A program made the position numbers and the translations under genes. A stretch of DNA of 64,000 nucleotides from Pseudomonas bananamidigenes (GTDB lineage: Bacteria; Pseudomonadota; Gammaproteobacteria; Pseudomonadales; Pseudomonadaceae): the NCBI RefSeq assembly GCF_001679645.1, contig NZ_LRUN01000006.1:44769-108768 (forward strand), read 5' to 3'. The notes below the pieces were generated by a model, which saw nothing but the letters and a program-made list of their open reading frames with translations, did no database searches and was not told where the DNA came from. Positions 42,630 through 51,613 of this stretch are shown here, in pieces (position 1 is the first letter of the stretch; every line of letters begins with the position of its first letter).

Positions 42630-43699
42630 ATGTTCAAAGTGTTACGCGACTGGATTCAGCGCTACTTTTCCGACGAGGAAGCCGTGGTGCTGGCGGTGCT
42701 GTTGTTTCTTGCCTTCACCGCCGTACTGACCCTCGGTGGAATGCTTGCGCCGGTTCTGGCCGGGATGGTGCTGGCTTACCTGATGCAGGGTTTGGTGGTG
42801 ACCCTGGAGCGCCTGCGGATGCCTGGCGGGGCGGCGGTGGGGCTGGTATTTGCGCTGTTCATGGGCGTACTGCTGTTGTTCATCGTCGTGGTGTTGCCGT
42901 TGCTTTGGCATCAACTGATCACCTTGTTCAATGAATTGCCGGGCATGCTCGCCAAGTGGCAATCGTTGTTGTTGCTGCTGCCGGAGCGCTATCCGCATCT
43001 GGTGTCCGACGAGCAGGTGCTGCAAGCCATCGAGGCGGCACGGGGCGAGATCGGCAAGTTCGGGCAGTGGGCGCTGACGTTTTCGTTGTCCAGTCTGCCG
43101 CTTCTGGTAAACATCATGATCTACCTGGTTCTGGTGCCGATCCTGGTGTTCTTCTTCCTGAAAGACCGGGTGATGATCGGCGAATGGGTGCGCGGTTATC
43201 TGCCGCGTGAGCGAGCGCTGATCACCCGGGTTGCCGAGGAAATGAACCGGCAGATCGCCAACTACATTCGCGGCAAGGTCATCGAGATCGTGATCTGTGG
43301 TGGCGTGACCTATATCGCCTTCGTCGCCTCGGGCTGAACTACGCGGCGCTGCTGGCGTTGCTGGTGGGGGTGTCGGTGGTGGTGCCGTATGTCGGGGCGG
43401 TAGTGGTGACGGTACCGGTGATGTTGATCGCGCTGTTCCAGTGGGGCTGGAGCGATCAGTTCATTTATTTGATGGCGGTCTACGGAATTATCCAGACCCT
43501 GGACGGCAACGTGCTGGTGCCGCTGCTGTTTTCCGAAGCGGTCAACCTGCACCCGGTGGCGATTATCTGTGCGGTGCTGTTGTTCGGCGGGTTGTGGGGT
43601 TTCTGGGGCGTATTCTTCGCGATTCCGCTGGCGACGCTGTTCAAGGCTGTGCTTGATGCCTGGCCACGCAAGGAGCCGGTGGTAGCGCCACTGCTCTGA
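42630..43699 (+). pseudogene. perM: AI-2E family transporter PerM, interrupted by a one-base frameshift
   Basis: The gene encodes about 356 residues of a PF01594 membrane protein. The first 235 codons end at TGA 43335 directly after [11 protein letters not shown]. The other frame continues with [20 protein letters not shown], then ends at 43699. The original is probably [18 protein letters not shown], so one base is missing near 43325. The break lies in the conserved membrane core and would abolish full-length protein. A sequencing error is possible. Neighbours (tusA, bcp) are in normal order. Confidence 0.85.
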
Positions 43700-43705
43700 A
43701 ACGGA

Positions 43706-43729
43706 TTCGGCGCCCGTCAGGGCGCCGAA
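43706..43729. terminator. hairpin between convergent perM and bcp
   Basis: A perfect 10-bp stem (TTCGGCGCCC / GGGCGCCGAA) with a GTCA loop lies between the two stop codons. The T-runs beside it are short, so termination may be weak. Confidence 0.45.
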
Positions 43730-43733
43730 AGGA

Positions 43734-44207
43734 TCAAGCCTTGTTCAGCGCCTGAGCGGCGGCCAGCACCGCATCAACGTGGCCCGGCACTTTCACGCCA
43801 CGCCATTCCTGACGCAGTACGCCATTCTTGTCGATCAGGAAGGTACTGCGATCCACACCCATGTATTCCTTGCCGTAGAGTTTTTTCAGTTTGATCACGT
43901 CGAACAGCTGGCAGACGGCTTCGTCCTTGTCGCTGATCAGTTCGAACGGAAACTCCTGCTTGCACTTGAAGTTCTCGTGGGACTTCAGGCTGTCCCGGGA
44001 GATGCCGAAGATTTCCGTGTCGGCCGCCTTGAACGCTGCGTATTGATCACGAAACCCCTGGCCTTCGGTGGTGCAACCCGGAGTGCTGTCCTTCGGATAG
44101 AAGTAGATCACCACTTGCTTGCCCTTGAGGGCCGAAAGGCGCACGGTCTGTCCGCTGGTCGCGGGTGCTTCGAAGTCGGCAACCGCTTGATCGATGGTTA
44201 CGGCCAT
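43734..44207 (-). CDS. bcp: thioredoxin-dependent peroxiredoxin Bcp
   Basis: This 157-residue cytoplasmic protein has the peroxidatic cysteine C45 in YPKDSTPGCTTEGQGF and a nearby PrxQ-type resolving partner. It reduces hydrogen peroxide and alkyl hydroperoxides with thioredoxin. It starts 10 bp after the gcvR stop on the minus strand. Confidence 0.92.
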   Translation of the reverse strand: MAVTIDQAVADFEAPATSGQTVRLSALKGKQVVIYFYPKDSTPGCTTEGQGFRDQYAAFKAADTEIFGISRDSLKSHENFKCKQEFPFELISDKDEAVCQLFDVIKLKKLYGKEYMGVDRSTFLIDKNGVLRQEWRGVKVPGHVDAVLAAAQALNKA

Positions 44208-44217
44208 GAAAGCTTCC

Positions 44218-44778
44218 TTACATTGGGTTCTGTGGGCGCCACGGTTCGATCAGCGCGTCCAGGTTCATGGCATCGGCGAAGTCCAGGAACTGGTCGCGCA
44301 GCCAGCTGATCTGGGTGCCGGCCGGCAAGGTCACGGTAAATGTGGCATTGAGCATGGTGCCGCCGGTCTGCGGCGCCTGATAGGTGTCGCAGGTCAGGTT
44401 TTCCAGCTCGACGTTGTGATCCATGAAGAACTGGCAGAGTTCATTGATGATGTCGGAGCGATAGGCCGAGGAGACGTAAGCCACGTACGGCAGGGCCTGC
44501 GGGCGGTTTTCCAGGGCGGCGCTGCGCACTACGTTCACGGTGAACGAGTGACGTTTGGCCAGGATCGGCAGGCTGCTTTCCAGGCGGGCCAGGGCGTCCC
44601 AGCTGCCGGAGACTTCGAGCACCAGCGCGCTGCACTCGCCGTGGCGGGTCAGGCGCGAAGTGACGACCGCGCAGCGGTTTTCATGGCTGGCGCGGCACAG
44701 GACGTTGGTCAGCTCCATGGGATTGGCGCCGAGCGCACTGACGACAAGGAATTGTTCGCGAACTGTGGGGGTGGACAT
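44218..44778 (-). CDS. gcvR: glycine cleavage system transcriptional repressor-type ACT protein
   Basis: This 186-residue protein has two ACT domains (about 5-80 and 95-175), with VVSALGANPMELTNVLCRAS near the start. It matches GcvR, which with GcvA represses the glycine-cleavage genes. It is co-directional with bcp and divergent from dapA. The regulated genes are not in the window. Confidence 0.9.
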   Translation of the reverse strand: MSTPTVREQFLVVSALGANPMELTNVLCRASHENRCAVVTSRLTRHGECSALVLEVSGSWDALARLESSLPILAKRHSFTVNVVRSAALENRPQALPYVAYVSSAYRSDIINELCQFFMDHNVELENLTCDTYQAPQTGGTMLNATFTVTLPAGTQISWLRDQFLDFADAMNLDALIEPWRPQNPM

Positions 44779-45090
44779 GCAGCATTCCTAAAGCGATGAG
44801 CGGTCGGTAGGTTAAAGGCATTGATTGCCGGGACATGCCTGTAAGGAAAGCCCGATTTGCATATCGCCACGGCTCCGATAATAAAGAAGCGTAAGGCAGC
44901 GACACTGGAATGGGGCCTCGATGGCCGAAACAGGGAGCAGGAACCCGGCGTACAAGCTGATCTGTACCGATCAAAGTCTGAAGGGTAGCGAAAAGCGGCG
45001 CTCAGGGGAATGGCGGCACCGTACTTCGCTTGTGCAAGCATGTTGGCGCCAGTACCATTACCGCTCTCTTTTTCCGGCAGGAGCGGTTTC
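44779..45090. other. gcvR-dapA divergent intergenic region
   Basis: This 312-bp gap shows no convincing gene or RNA. It must hold the promoters for gcvR-bcp and for dapA-bamC. I saw no riboswitch-type structure or strong operator. Confidence 0.5.
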
Positions 45091-45969
45091 ATGATTGCGG
45101 GCAGTATGGTGGCACTGGTCACACCCATGGATGCACAAGGGCGTCTTGACTGGGACAGCCTCAGCAAACTCGTGGACTTCCACCTCAAGAACGGCACCCA
45201 TGCTATTGTCGCGGTCGGTACGACCGGCGAGTCGGCAACCCTTGATGTAGAAGAACACATTGCCGTCATCAAAGCCGTGGTCAAGCAAGTCAACGGTCGA
45301 ATTCCGGTCATCGCCGGCACCGGCGCCAACTCGACCCGCGAAGCCGTCGAGCTGACCCGCAATGCCAAGGAAGCCGGCGCCGACGCCTGCCTGCTGGTGG
45401 TTCCGTACTACAACAAGCCGACCCAGGAAGGCCTGTACCAGCACTTCAAACACATCGCCGAAGCGGTGGACATCCCGCAGATCCTCTACAACGTTCCAGG
45501 CCGCACTTCCTGCGACATGCAGGCCGAAACCGTGATCCGTCTGTCCAGCGTGCCGAACATCATCGGCATCAAGGAAGCCACCGGCGACCTGAAGCGCGCC
45601 AAGGCGATCCTCGATGGCGTGAGCAAGGATTTCATCGTGCTGTCCGGCGATGATCCGACCGCCGTCGAGCTGATCCTGATGGGTGGCAAAGGCAACATTT
45701 CCGTCACTGCCAACGTCGCTCCACGCGAAATGGCCGACCTGTGCGAGGCCGCGCTCAAGGGCGACGCCGAGACCGCACGGGCAATCAACGAAAAACTGAT
45801 GCCGCTGCACAAGGACCTGTTCATCGAAGCCAACCCGATTCCGGTGAAGTGGGCTTTGGTCGAAATGGGTCTGATGCACGAAGGTATCCGCCTGCCGCTG
45901 ACCTGGCTGAGCGCTCCTTGTCATGAAACGTTGCGCTCGGCCCTGCGCCAGTGCAGCGTCCTGGTTTAA
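45091..45969 (+). CDS. dapA: 4-hydroxy-tetrahydrodipicolinate synthase
   Basis: This 292-residue cytoplasmic aldolase condenses pyruvate and aspartate semialdehyde in lysine and diaminopimelate synthesis. The active-site residues are the lysine K161 (IGIKEATGD), Y133 and R138 (YNVPGRTS), and the GTTGESAT loop at 43-50. Start ATG 45091 with GGCAGGAG upstream. bamC follows after 17 bp. Confidence 0.96.
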   Translation: MIAGSMVALVTPMDAQGRLDWDSLSKLVDFHLKNGTHAIVAVGTTGESATLDVEEHIAVIKAVVKQVNGRIPVIAGTGANSTREAVELTRNAKEAGADACLLVVPYYNKPTQEGLYQHFKHIAEAVDIPQILYNVPGRTSCDMQAETVIRLSSVPNIIGIKEATGDLKRAKAILDGVSKDFIVLSGDDPTAVELILMGGKGNISVTANVAPREMADLCEAALKGDAETARAINEKLMPLHKDLFIEANPIPVKWALVEMGLMHEGIRLPLTWLSAPCHETLRSALRQCSVLV

Positions 45970-45986
45970 TTGAGGAAGTACAACGC

Positions 45987-47102
45987 ATGAAGCGAATGGC
46001 CGGACTTTCCGCACTTGCCTTGATTATCTCCAGCACCAGTGGCTGCGGATGGATCTGGGGCCCGGAAGGTTATTTCCGTGACCGTGGTAGCGACTACCTG
46101 GAAGCGAAACAGACTGCACCGATGCAACTTCCGGAAGGTGTCAGCACCTCCAAGCGTCTGGATCCGCTGCTGCCGATCCCGCGCAACGTCGCCGACGATA
46201 CCGCTACCGGCGAATATGTGGTTCCGCGTCCTCAACCGTTGTCGGCAATCGCCGATGCCAGCGATTACTCGCTGCAGAAAAGCGGTGATTCGCGCTGGGT
46301 CATGGGCCAGCATCCGCCGGCCGAAGTCTGGCCAGTGGCTGTGCAGTTCTTCCAGGACAACGGTTTCCGTCTGGATGAACAACGCCCGCAAACCGGTGAG
46401 TTCACCACCACCTGGCAGCATGCCGACGAACTGTCCGCCGCCATGGCCAAGCGCCTGAGCGCCGCCGGCGTCGGTGCCGACAGTGAAACCCGCGTGCGGG
46501 TGCGCATCGAGCCGGGTGTACAGCGCAATACCAGTGAGATCTATGTGGTCAGCGCCGAGCGTCCTGCCGGCAGCACCGCGAATGTCGATTTCACCAACCG
46601 TTCGGTCAACACCGGTCTGGACGCTGCGCTGGTCGACGACTTGCTGGCGAGCATGAGCCGTACTTCCGAAAAGGGCGGGTCGGTGTCGATGCTGGCATCG
46701 CGTGATTTCGATACCCCGAGTCGTGTCAGCCTGAGCGAAGACGGCAGCGGCAACCCGGTCCTGAACGTCGGTTCCGATCTGGACCGTGCCTGGTCGAGCG
46801 TCGGTCGTGCGCTGGAGCAAGGTCAGTGGCGCGTCGAAGACATCAACCGCAGCCTGGGTCTGTACTACATCAACCTGGCCGAGAAGGCCGAGAAGAAAGA
46901 CGAGAAGCCCGGTTTCTTCAGCAGCCTGTTCGGCAGTGCGCCGACCAAGGAAGAAGTTGAAGCCCGTGCCGAGCGTTATCAGGTTCGCCTGAGCAAGGTT
47001 GGCGAGAACGTTCAGGTGACCGTGGAGAAAAACATCAACACCGTCGCGCCGGCCGAAGTGGCCCGTAAAGTGTTGAGCGTGATTCAGGACAACCTGGGCT
47101 GA
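45987..47102 (+). CDS. bamC: outer-membrane assembly lipoprotein BamC
   Basis: This 371-residue protein begins [20 protein letters not shown], with a lipobox ending at C20. BamC's unstructured N-terminal arm and two helix-grip domains follow. It is an outer-membrane component of the BAM complex that inserts beta-barrel proteins. It is coupled in order with dapA and the MBL hydrolase gene. Confidence 0.93.
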   Translation: MKRMAGLSALALIISSTSGCGWIWGPEGYFRDRGSDYLEAKQTAPMQLPEGVSTSKRLDPLLPIPRNVADDTATGEYVVPRPQPLSAIADASDYSLQKSGDSRWVMGQHPPAEVWPVAVQFFQDNGFRLDEQRPQTGEFTTTWQHADELSAAMAKRLSAAGVGADSETRVRVRIEPGVQRNTSEIYVVSAERPAGSTANVDFTNRSVNTGLDAALVDDLLASMSRTSEKGGSVSMLASRDFDTPSRVSLSEDGSGNPVLNVGSDLDRAWSSVGRALEQGQWRVEDINRSLGLYYINLAEKAEKKDEKPGFFSSLFGSAPTKEEVEARAERYQVRLSKVGENVQVTVEKNINTVAPAEVARKVLSVIQDNLG

Positions 47103-47106
47103 TCCC

Positions 47107-47868
47107 ATGCGTTTTGCCGTTCTCGGCAGCGGTAGCCAAGGGAACGGCACGCTGATCGCCAGTGACGATACGTATGTGCTGGTGGACTGTGGCTTTTCTC
47201 TTCGGGAAACCGAAAAACGCCTGTTGCGCCTGGGTGTGAGCCCGGCGCAACTGAGCGCGATACTTGTGACCCACGAACATGCCGACCACGTGCATGGCGT
47301 GGGTTTGCTGTCTCGGCGCTACAATCTGCCTGTCTACCTCAGTCGCGGCACGTTGCGCGGGATGCGCAAACCGATTGAATCCGCAGGCTTCGTGGCCGGC
47401 GGCGAGCAACTGCAGATCGGTGCTCTGGACATCCGGGTCATTGCCGTGGCCCATGATGCTCAGGAACCGACCCAGTATGTCTTCAGTGATCGGGAACAGC
47501 GGCGTTTCGGCCTGCTGACCGATCTGGGTTCATATTGCGAGCGGGTGCTGGATGGCTATCGGGATCTCGATGCGTTGATGATCGAGTCCAACCATTGCCG
47601 CGACATGCTGGCCCGTGGTCATTACCCGTACTTTCTCAAGCAGCGGGTGGGCGGCGAGCTGGGACATTTGAACAACCACCAGGCGGCATTCCTGGTGGCC
47701 GAGTTGGGCTGGCAAGGCCTGCAACACCTGGTCCTGGCCCATCTGAGCAGCAAGAACAACCTGCCGCAGCTGGCCCGGCAATGTTTTGTCGACACCCTCG
47801 GGTGCGACCCGGACTGGCTGCAACTGGCCGATCAAGATTCAGGGCTCGACTGGCGCCACATCGCCTAG
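47107..47868 (+). CDS. MBL-fold metallo-hydrolase (YycJ/WalJ-like)
   Basis: This 253-residue cytoplasmic protein has the metal motif THEHADHVHG near residues 57-66 and SNHCRDML near 160. The N-terminus, MRFAVLGSGSQGNGTLIASD, matches the YycJ/WalJ group. The family includes nucleases and hydrolases with roles in DNA repair. It lies 4 bp after bamC. The substrate is not determined. Confidence 0.87.
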   Translation: MRFAVLGSGSQGNGTLIASDDTYVLVDCGFSLRETEKRLLRLGVSPAQLSAILVTHEHADHVHGVGLLSRRYNLPVYLSRGTLRGMRKPIESAGFVAGGEQLQIGALDIRVIAVAHDAQEPTQYVFSDREQRRFGLLTDLGSYCERVLDGYRDLDALMIESNHCRDMLARGHYPYFLKQRVGGELGHLNNHQAAFLVAELGWQGLQHLVLAHLSSKNNLPQLARQCFVDTLGCDPDWLQLADQDSGLDWRHIA

Positions 47869-47896
47869 CCCATCTACTTAGCAAGCGGAGCCCATC

Positions 47897-48610
47897 ATGG
47901 AAAAACGTGAAGAACTCTACCGCGGCAAAGCCAAATCGGTTTACAAGACCGACGACGCTGACCGCTTGATCCTGCTGTTTCGCAACGACACTTCGGCGTT
48001 CGACGGCAAGCGCATCGAGCAGCTCGACCGCAAAGGCATGGTGAACAACAAGTTCAACGCCTTCATCATGCAGAAACTCGAAGCGGCCGGCATCCCGACC
48101 CAATTCGACAAACTGCTGGGCGACAATGAATGCCTGGTGAAGAAGCTGGACATGATTCCGGTCGAGTGCGTCGTGCGCAACTACGCCGCCGGCAGCCTGG
48201 TCAAGCGTCTGGGTGTCGAAGAGGGCATGAAGCTCAACCCATACACCTTCGAACTGTTCCTGAAGGACGACGCCAAGGGCGATCCGTTCATCAACGAATC
48301 CCACGTCGTGGCGTTCGGCTGGGGCACCGCCGAGCAACTGGCGCGCATGAAAGAACTGTCGCTCAAGGTCAATGAAGTCCTGAGCAAGCTGTTCGACGAC
48401 GCAGGCCTCTTGCTGGTGGACTTCAAGCTTGAATTCGGTGTGTTCAGCGACGGCTCCATCGTCCTGGGCGACGAGTTCAGCCCGGACGGCTGCCGTCTGT
48501 GGGACAAGGACACCAAGAAGAAGATGGACAAGGACCGCTTCCGTCAGGGCCTCGGTGACGTCATCGAAGCCTACGAAGAAGTCGCCAACCGTCTGGGCGT
48601 ACCGCTTTAA
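47897..48610 (+). CDS. purC: SAICAR synthetase
   Basis: This 237-residue enzyme joins CAIR and aspartate in purine synthesis. The motifs are [14 protein letters not shown] near the start, [18 protein letters not shown] sequence, and [18 protein letters not shown] near residue 94. The reading frame is full-length. It lies 28 bp after the MBL hydrolase gene and just before tRNA-Ser. Confidence 0.96.
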   Translation: MEKREELYRGKAKSVYKTDDADRLILLFRNDTSAFDGKRIEQLDRKGMVNNKFNAFIMQKLEAAGIPTQFDKLLGDNECLVKKLDMIPVECVVRNYAAGSLVKRLGVEEGMKLNPYTFELFLKDDAKGDPFINESHVVAFGWGTAEQLARMKELSLKVNEVLSKLFDDAGLLLVDFKLEFGVFSDGSIVLGDEFSPDGCRLWDKDTKKKMDKDRFRQGLGDVIEAYEEVANRLGVPL

Positions 48611-48678
48611 TCGACGCAAGCATCTGATAGCACAGAAAATATTTCGTTCAGGGGTTTCCCATTCAACGAAAGTGTTGT

Positions 48679-48684
48679 TATGAT
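48679..48684 (+). promoter_or_regulatory. -10 box of the tRNA-Ser promoter
   Basis: TATGAT lies 10 bp before the mature tRNA start and is followed by a GC-rich discriminator (GCGCGCC), the form that suits stringent control. The -35 region (TTCCCA, 17 bp upstream) is weak. Confidence 0.5.
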
Positions 48685-48694
48685 GCGCGCCGTT

Positions 48695-48784
48695 GGAGAG
48701 ATGCCAGAGTGGCCGAATGGGACGGATTCGAAATCCGTTGTACCTTCGCGGGTACCTAGGGTTCGAATCCCTATCTCTCCGCCA
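48695..48784 (+). tRNA. tRNA-Ser (anticodon CGA)
   Basis: This 90-nt type II tRNA has a 7-bp acceptor stem GGAGAGA / TCTCTCC with GCCA end, a T-arm GGTTCGAATCC and the long variable arm typical of serine tRNAs. The anticodon loop ATTCGAAA gives CGA, reading UCG codons. Confidence 0.96.
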
Positions 48785-48791
48785 TACATTG

Positions 48792-48828
48792 AAAAAGCCC
48801 CGTAGCTGAGAAGCTGCGGGGCTTTTTT
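48792..48828 (+). terminator. intrinsic terminator of tRNA-Ser
   Basis: A long GC-rich stem (AAAAAGCCCCGTAGCT / AGCTGCGGGGCTTTTT) around GAGA ends in a T-run, beginning 8 bp after the tRNA. Confidence 0.92.
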
Positions 48829-49015
48829 TATGTGCTGAAAAAAACGCCGCTTGATAATCGATTGACGTCATCAAGCTTAAGAGGAGCCCAACAAGCTCCG
48901 AGAGGCAGTTCAAGAGTTCGTAAGCGCTATCTCGAACCCTGTTCCAGGCTCGGAAGTACGCCGCAGTAACACGACTCCCTTCCGGCACATTCCCGAGAAA
49001 CTCTGTCCGTACTGG
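48829..49015. other. gene-free stretch after tRNA-Ser
   Basis: About 190 bp contain no supported gene. No copy of the tRNA 3' end and no integrase fragment was found, so there is no sign of an integrated element here. Confidence 0.5.
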
Positions 49016-49050
49016 AAACGACCCATGGATGAAAATCCATGGGTCGTTTT
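49016..49050. terminator. intrinsic terminator downstream of yegP-like gene
   Basis: A perfect 15-bp stem (AAACGACCCATGGAT / ATCCATGGGTCGTTT) with a GAAA loop ends in T-runs on both sides. It lies just past the stop of the minus-strand YegP-like gene. Confidence 0.88.
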
Positions 49051-49076
49051 CGTATCGGCAAGATGATCGGCCCGTC

Positions 49077-49268
49077 TCAAATTTCCTTCACCGGCGTTTC
49101 CCCGTGCACACCTTTGATCAACTCGATCACATGCAGACAGTCCGCCTTGTTCACATACGACTCCCCGCTGGCGACCGTTTCATGGTTTCCCGCCCTTAAC
49201 CGCCAGCGCCATTGGCCTTTGCCAGTGCTGAGGGTGCCCTTGGATTGCCTGTAAATCTCGAAATACAT
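49077..49268 (-). CDS. YegP-like DUF1508 protein
   Basis: This 63-residue protein begins MYFEIYRQSKGT and contains WRWRLRAGNHETVASGESYV, the single DUF1508 repeat. Related E. coli YegP has two repeats. It is probably cytoplasmic with no known role. ATG 49268 was chosen because the conserved domain starts there. Confidence 0.82.
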   Translation of the reverse strand: MYFEIYRQSKGTLSTGKGQWRWRLRAGNHETVASGESYVNKADCLHVIELIKGVHGETPVKEI

Positions 49269-49547
49269 TGAGTTCGCTCCATGCGATGGGGATATTGCGA
49301 CAACCTGTTTGACGCATGTTCGCAAGCCTAGCGGAGCCTTCCTGTTTGGCTATCGGGGATTTGTTTCCAATCGTTCGATAATGTTTCTGCGAGAGAGCGC
49401 AATGCGTCAGGAACGGCATCCGGATTGGCCGGTACGTCCTTGCGCTACCCTTGCACGATACTTCAGTGGTGCTGCTTAATACGGTGCGGCTCATGGCGTC
49501 GAATCCTTTTCGGCGACCGACAGACACGACAAGAAAAGAGCAGTCCA
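49269..49547. other. spacer upstream of the glycan cassette
   Basis: These 279 bp hold no convincing gene. They should carry the promoter of the cassette that starts at 49548 and of the yegP-like gene. No distinct operator was seen. Confidence 0.5.
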
Positions 49548-50516
49548 TTGACTCAAGCGCACGGAACGCAAAACGCGGGGCCGGTGACGTTGTCGCTGGT
49601 GGTTCCCGTCTTCAATGAAGAGGACAGCCTCGACGGCTTTCTTCTGCGCATCCATCAGGTTTTCGACCCAGAAGAGCAGATCCGCCTTGAACTGGTTTTC
49701 GTCAATGACGGCAGCAGCGATACGACGCTGGAGCGCCTGCTGATCTGCCAACCAAACGACTCGCGTATCCGCATCGTCGATCTGAGTCGCAACTTCGGCA
49801 AGGAGGCTGCGCTTTCCGCCGGTTTGCAGATCTGTACCGGGCAGATCGTGGTGCCGATCGATATCGATTTGCAGGACCCGCCCGAGGTCATTCTGCAGAT
49901 GATCGAGCGTTGGCGTGAGGGATACGAAGTGGTACTGGGGCATCGCCTCAGCCGTCGCAACGACTCCTGGGCCAAGCAGACTTCCGCCACCTGGTTCTAT
50001 CGCCTCCACAACAGGATTGCCGAACAGTCGTTGCCGGAGAACGTCGGTGACTTTCGTCTGATGGACCGTTGTGTGGTGGACGCGTTGCTGACGCTGCCGG
50101 AATCCCGGCGATTCATGAAAGGCCTGTTTGCCTGGGTCGGGTTTCGCACCACTCAGGTCGAATACGAGCGCCCGGAGCGGGCGGCCGGGCAGAGTAAATT
50201 CAATGGCTGGCGGCTGTGGAATTTCGCGCTTGAAGGCATCACCAGTTTCAGCACCGAGCCATTGCGGATCTGGACGTACCTTGGAGCATTGGTGTCTCTG
50301 GTGTCATTTGCCTTTGCCATGTTCATCGTGGTGCGTACGCTGATCTACGGCGTCGATCTGCCCGGTTATGCATCGCTGATGGTGGCGGTGACGTTCCTCG
50401 GCGGCTTGCAACTGATCGGTATCGGCGTACTTGGCGAATACCTGGGCCGCACCTACATCGAAGCCAAGCGCCGACCGGTTTTTCTGGTGCGCCGCATTTA
50501 CGAATCCAGAGACTGA
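49548..50516 (+). CDS. GtrB-type polyprenyl-phosphate glycosyltransferase (GT2)
   Basis: This 322-residue enzyme has the GT2 fold: VVPVFNEEDSLDGF near 18-31, VFVNDGSSD near 50-58, and the metal motif DID at 105-107. Two membrane segments follow at about 236-262 and 272-296. It probably transfers a sugar from a nucleotide donor to undecaprenyl phosphate on the cytoplasmic face, like GtrB or ArnC. TTG 49548 is the best start: no suitable ATG exists, and a purine-rich AAGAAAAGAG precedes it. It is the first gene of a cassette of four. Confidence 0.85.
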   Translation: MTQAHGTQNAGPVTLSLVVPVFNEEDSLDGFLLRIHQVFDPEEQIRLELVFVNDGSSDTTLERLLICQPNDSRIRIVDLSRNFGKEAALSAGLQICTGQIVVPIDIDLQDPPEVILQMIERWREGYEVVLGHRLSRRNDSWAKQTSATWFYRLHNRIAEQSLPENVGDFRLMDRCVVDALLTLPESRRFMKGLFAWVGFRTTQVEYERPERAAGQSKFNGWRLWNFALEGITSFSTEPLRIWTYLGALVSLVSFAFAMFIVVRTLIYGVDLPGYASLMVAVTFLGGLQLIGIGVLGEYLGRTYIEAKRRPVFLVRRIYESRD

Positions 50517-50519
50517 AGC

Positions 50520-51230
50520 ATGGACCTCAAGGAAACCGATATCCTCGGCGACAGCATCGGCGAGCATTGGTATTACGCTTCCAAAGCAGCGGCGACCCGC
50601 CGGTTGCTGGGCGAGGCACCGATAAAAAGCATCCTCGACGTCGGCGCCGGGTCCGGTTTTTTCTCTCATCATTTATTGGCCCGCACGGGAGCGCATGAGG
50701 CCTGGTGCGTGGACATCAGCTACCCCGCCGAATCCAGTGGCAGCACGGGTGGCAAACCGGTGCATTACCGCCGTGCGATCGATACCGTGGACGCCGATCT
50801 GGTATTGCTGATGGATGTGCTGGAACATGTCGACGACGATCTGGGTCTGCTCAAGTCCTACGTCGACAAAGTGCCGTCCGGCAGCCGCTTTCTGATGACC
50901 GTGCCGGCGTTCCAGTTCATGTGGAGCGGGCACGATGATTTTCTCGAGCATAAACGCCGCTACACCCTGAGACAGTTCGAGTCTCTGACAAAGAACGCCG
51001 GATTGACGGTCGAGAAGGGCGCTTATTACTTCGGCGCAGTGTTCCCGATTGCCGTTGCGTCGCGCCTGATTCCCGGTGGTTCAAGTGGTTCGAAACCGCG
51101 CTCGCAGCTGAAAAAACATCACCCGCTGGTTAATGCGCTGCTCAAGACCCTGTGCAGCCTGGAGCTACCTTTGATGGGCATGAACCGCCTGGCCGGACTG
51201 AGTGTATTCGTGCTGGCGCGCAAACCGTGA
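50520..51230 (+). CDS. class I SAM-dependent methyltransferase of the glycan cassette
   Basis: This 236-residue protein has the SAM motif SILDVGAGSGFFSHHLL at about 37-53, DVLEHVDDD near 99, and a C-terminal amphipathic, arginine-rich end that may touch the membrane. It starts 3 bp after the GT2 gene and overlaps the GtrA gene by 4 bp (GTGA). Its place suggests methylation of a sugar or lipid intermediate of the cassette. The true acceptor is unknown. Confidence 0.83.
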   Translation: MDLKETDILGDSIGEHWYYASKAAATRRLLGEAPIKSILDVGAGSGFFSHHLLARTGAHEAWCVDISYPAESSGSTGGKPVHYRRAIDTVDADLVLLMDVLEHVDDDLGLLKSYVDKVPSGSRFLMTVPAFQFMWSGHDDFLEHKRRYTLRQFESLTKNAGLTVEKGAYYFGAVFPIAVASRLIPGGSSGSKPRSQLKKHHPLVNALLKTLCSLELPLMGMNRLAGLSVFVLARKP

Positions 51231-51613
51231 CGTCTGCCGAGAAAGACGCGCTGATCCGACGCGGCCTGCGCTTTGCCGTGACGGGGCTGTTCGTCACTGC
51301 GTTGCATGCGTTGGTGGCAGTGTTGTTCATCAATGGCGTAAGCCCCCAACCGCCGCTGGCCAACGGCGTGGCATTTGCCATCGCGACAGTGGTGTCCTAC
51401 GTGATCAACACCACCTGGAGTTTTTCGGCCCGCTTGCACGGCAAGACGTTGCTGCGATTCCTGCTGGTTTCGGCGGGAGGATTTTTCCTGGCGATGTTCG
51501 TCGCCTGGGCCGCGCAGATGGCAGGGCTGCACTACCTGCTGGGTATCGTGGCGGTTGCGCTGACCATTCCCGCATTCACTTTTGTGCTGCACAACTTCTG
51601 GACCTATCGATGA
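51227..51613 (+). CDS. GtrA-family membrane protein
   Basis: This 128-residue protein starts at GTG 51227 within the preceding stop codon. It has four membrane segments and matches GtrA (PF04138), for example RRGLRFAVTGLFVTALHALV and VVSYVINTTWSFSAR near 63-77. GtrA members are thought to flip polyprenyl-phosphate sugars across the inner membrane. It overlaps the next gene by 4 bp (ATGA). Confidence 0.88.
   Translation: MTSAEKDALIRRGLRFAVTGLFVTALHALVAVLFINGVSPQPPLANGVAFAIATVVSYVINTTWSFSARLHGKTLLRFLLVSAGGFFLAMFVAWAAQMAGLHYLLGIVAVALTIPAFTFVLHNFWTYR

Noticed and set aside
44779..45090. A glycine riboswitch next to gcvR
   Set aside because: No paired aptamer cores or terminator/antiterminator structure was seen in the 312-bp gap.
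49398..49475. A 25-codon frame before the glycan cassette
   Set aside because: It is short, lacks a ribosome-binding site and has no sign of constraint.
51202..51609. An N-terminal extension of the DUF6311 protein to 834 residues
   Set aside because: The extra 136 residues overlap the GtrA gene in another frame. The ATG at 51610 overlaps the GtrA stop in the usual ATGA way and starts the conserved membrane domain.
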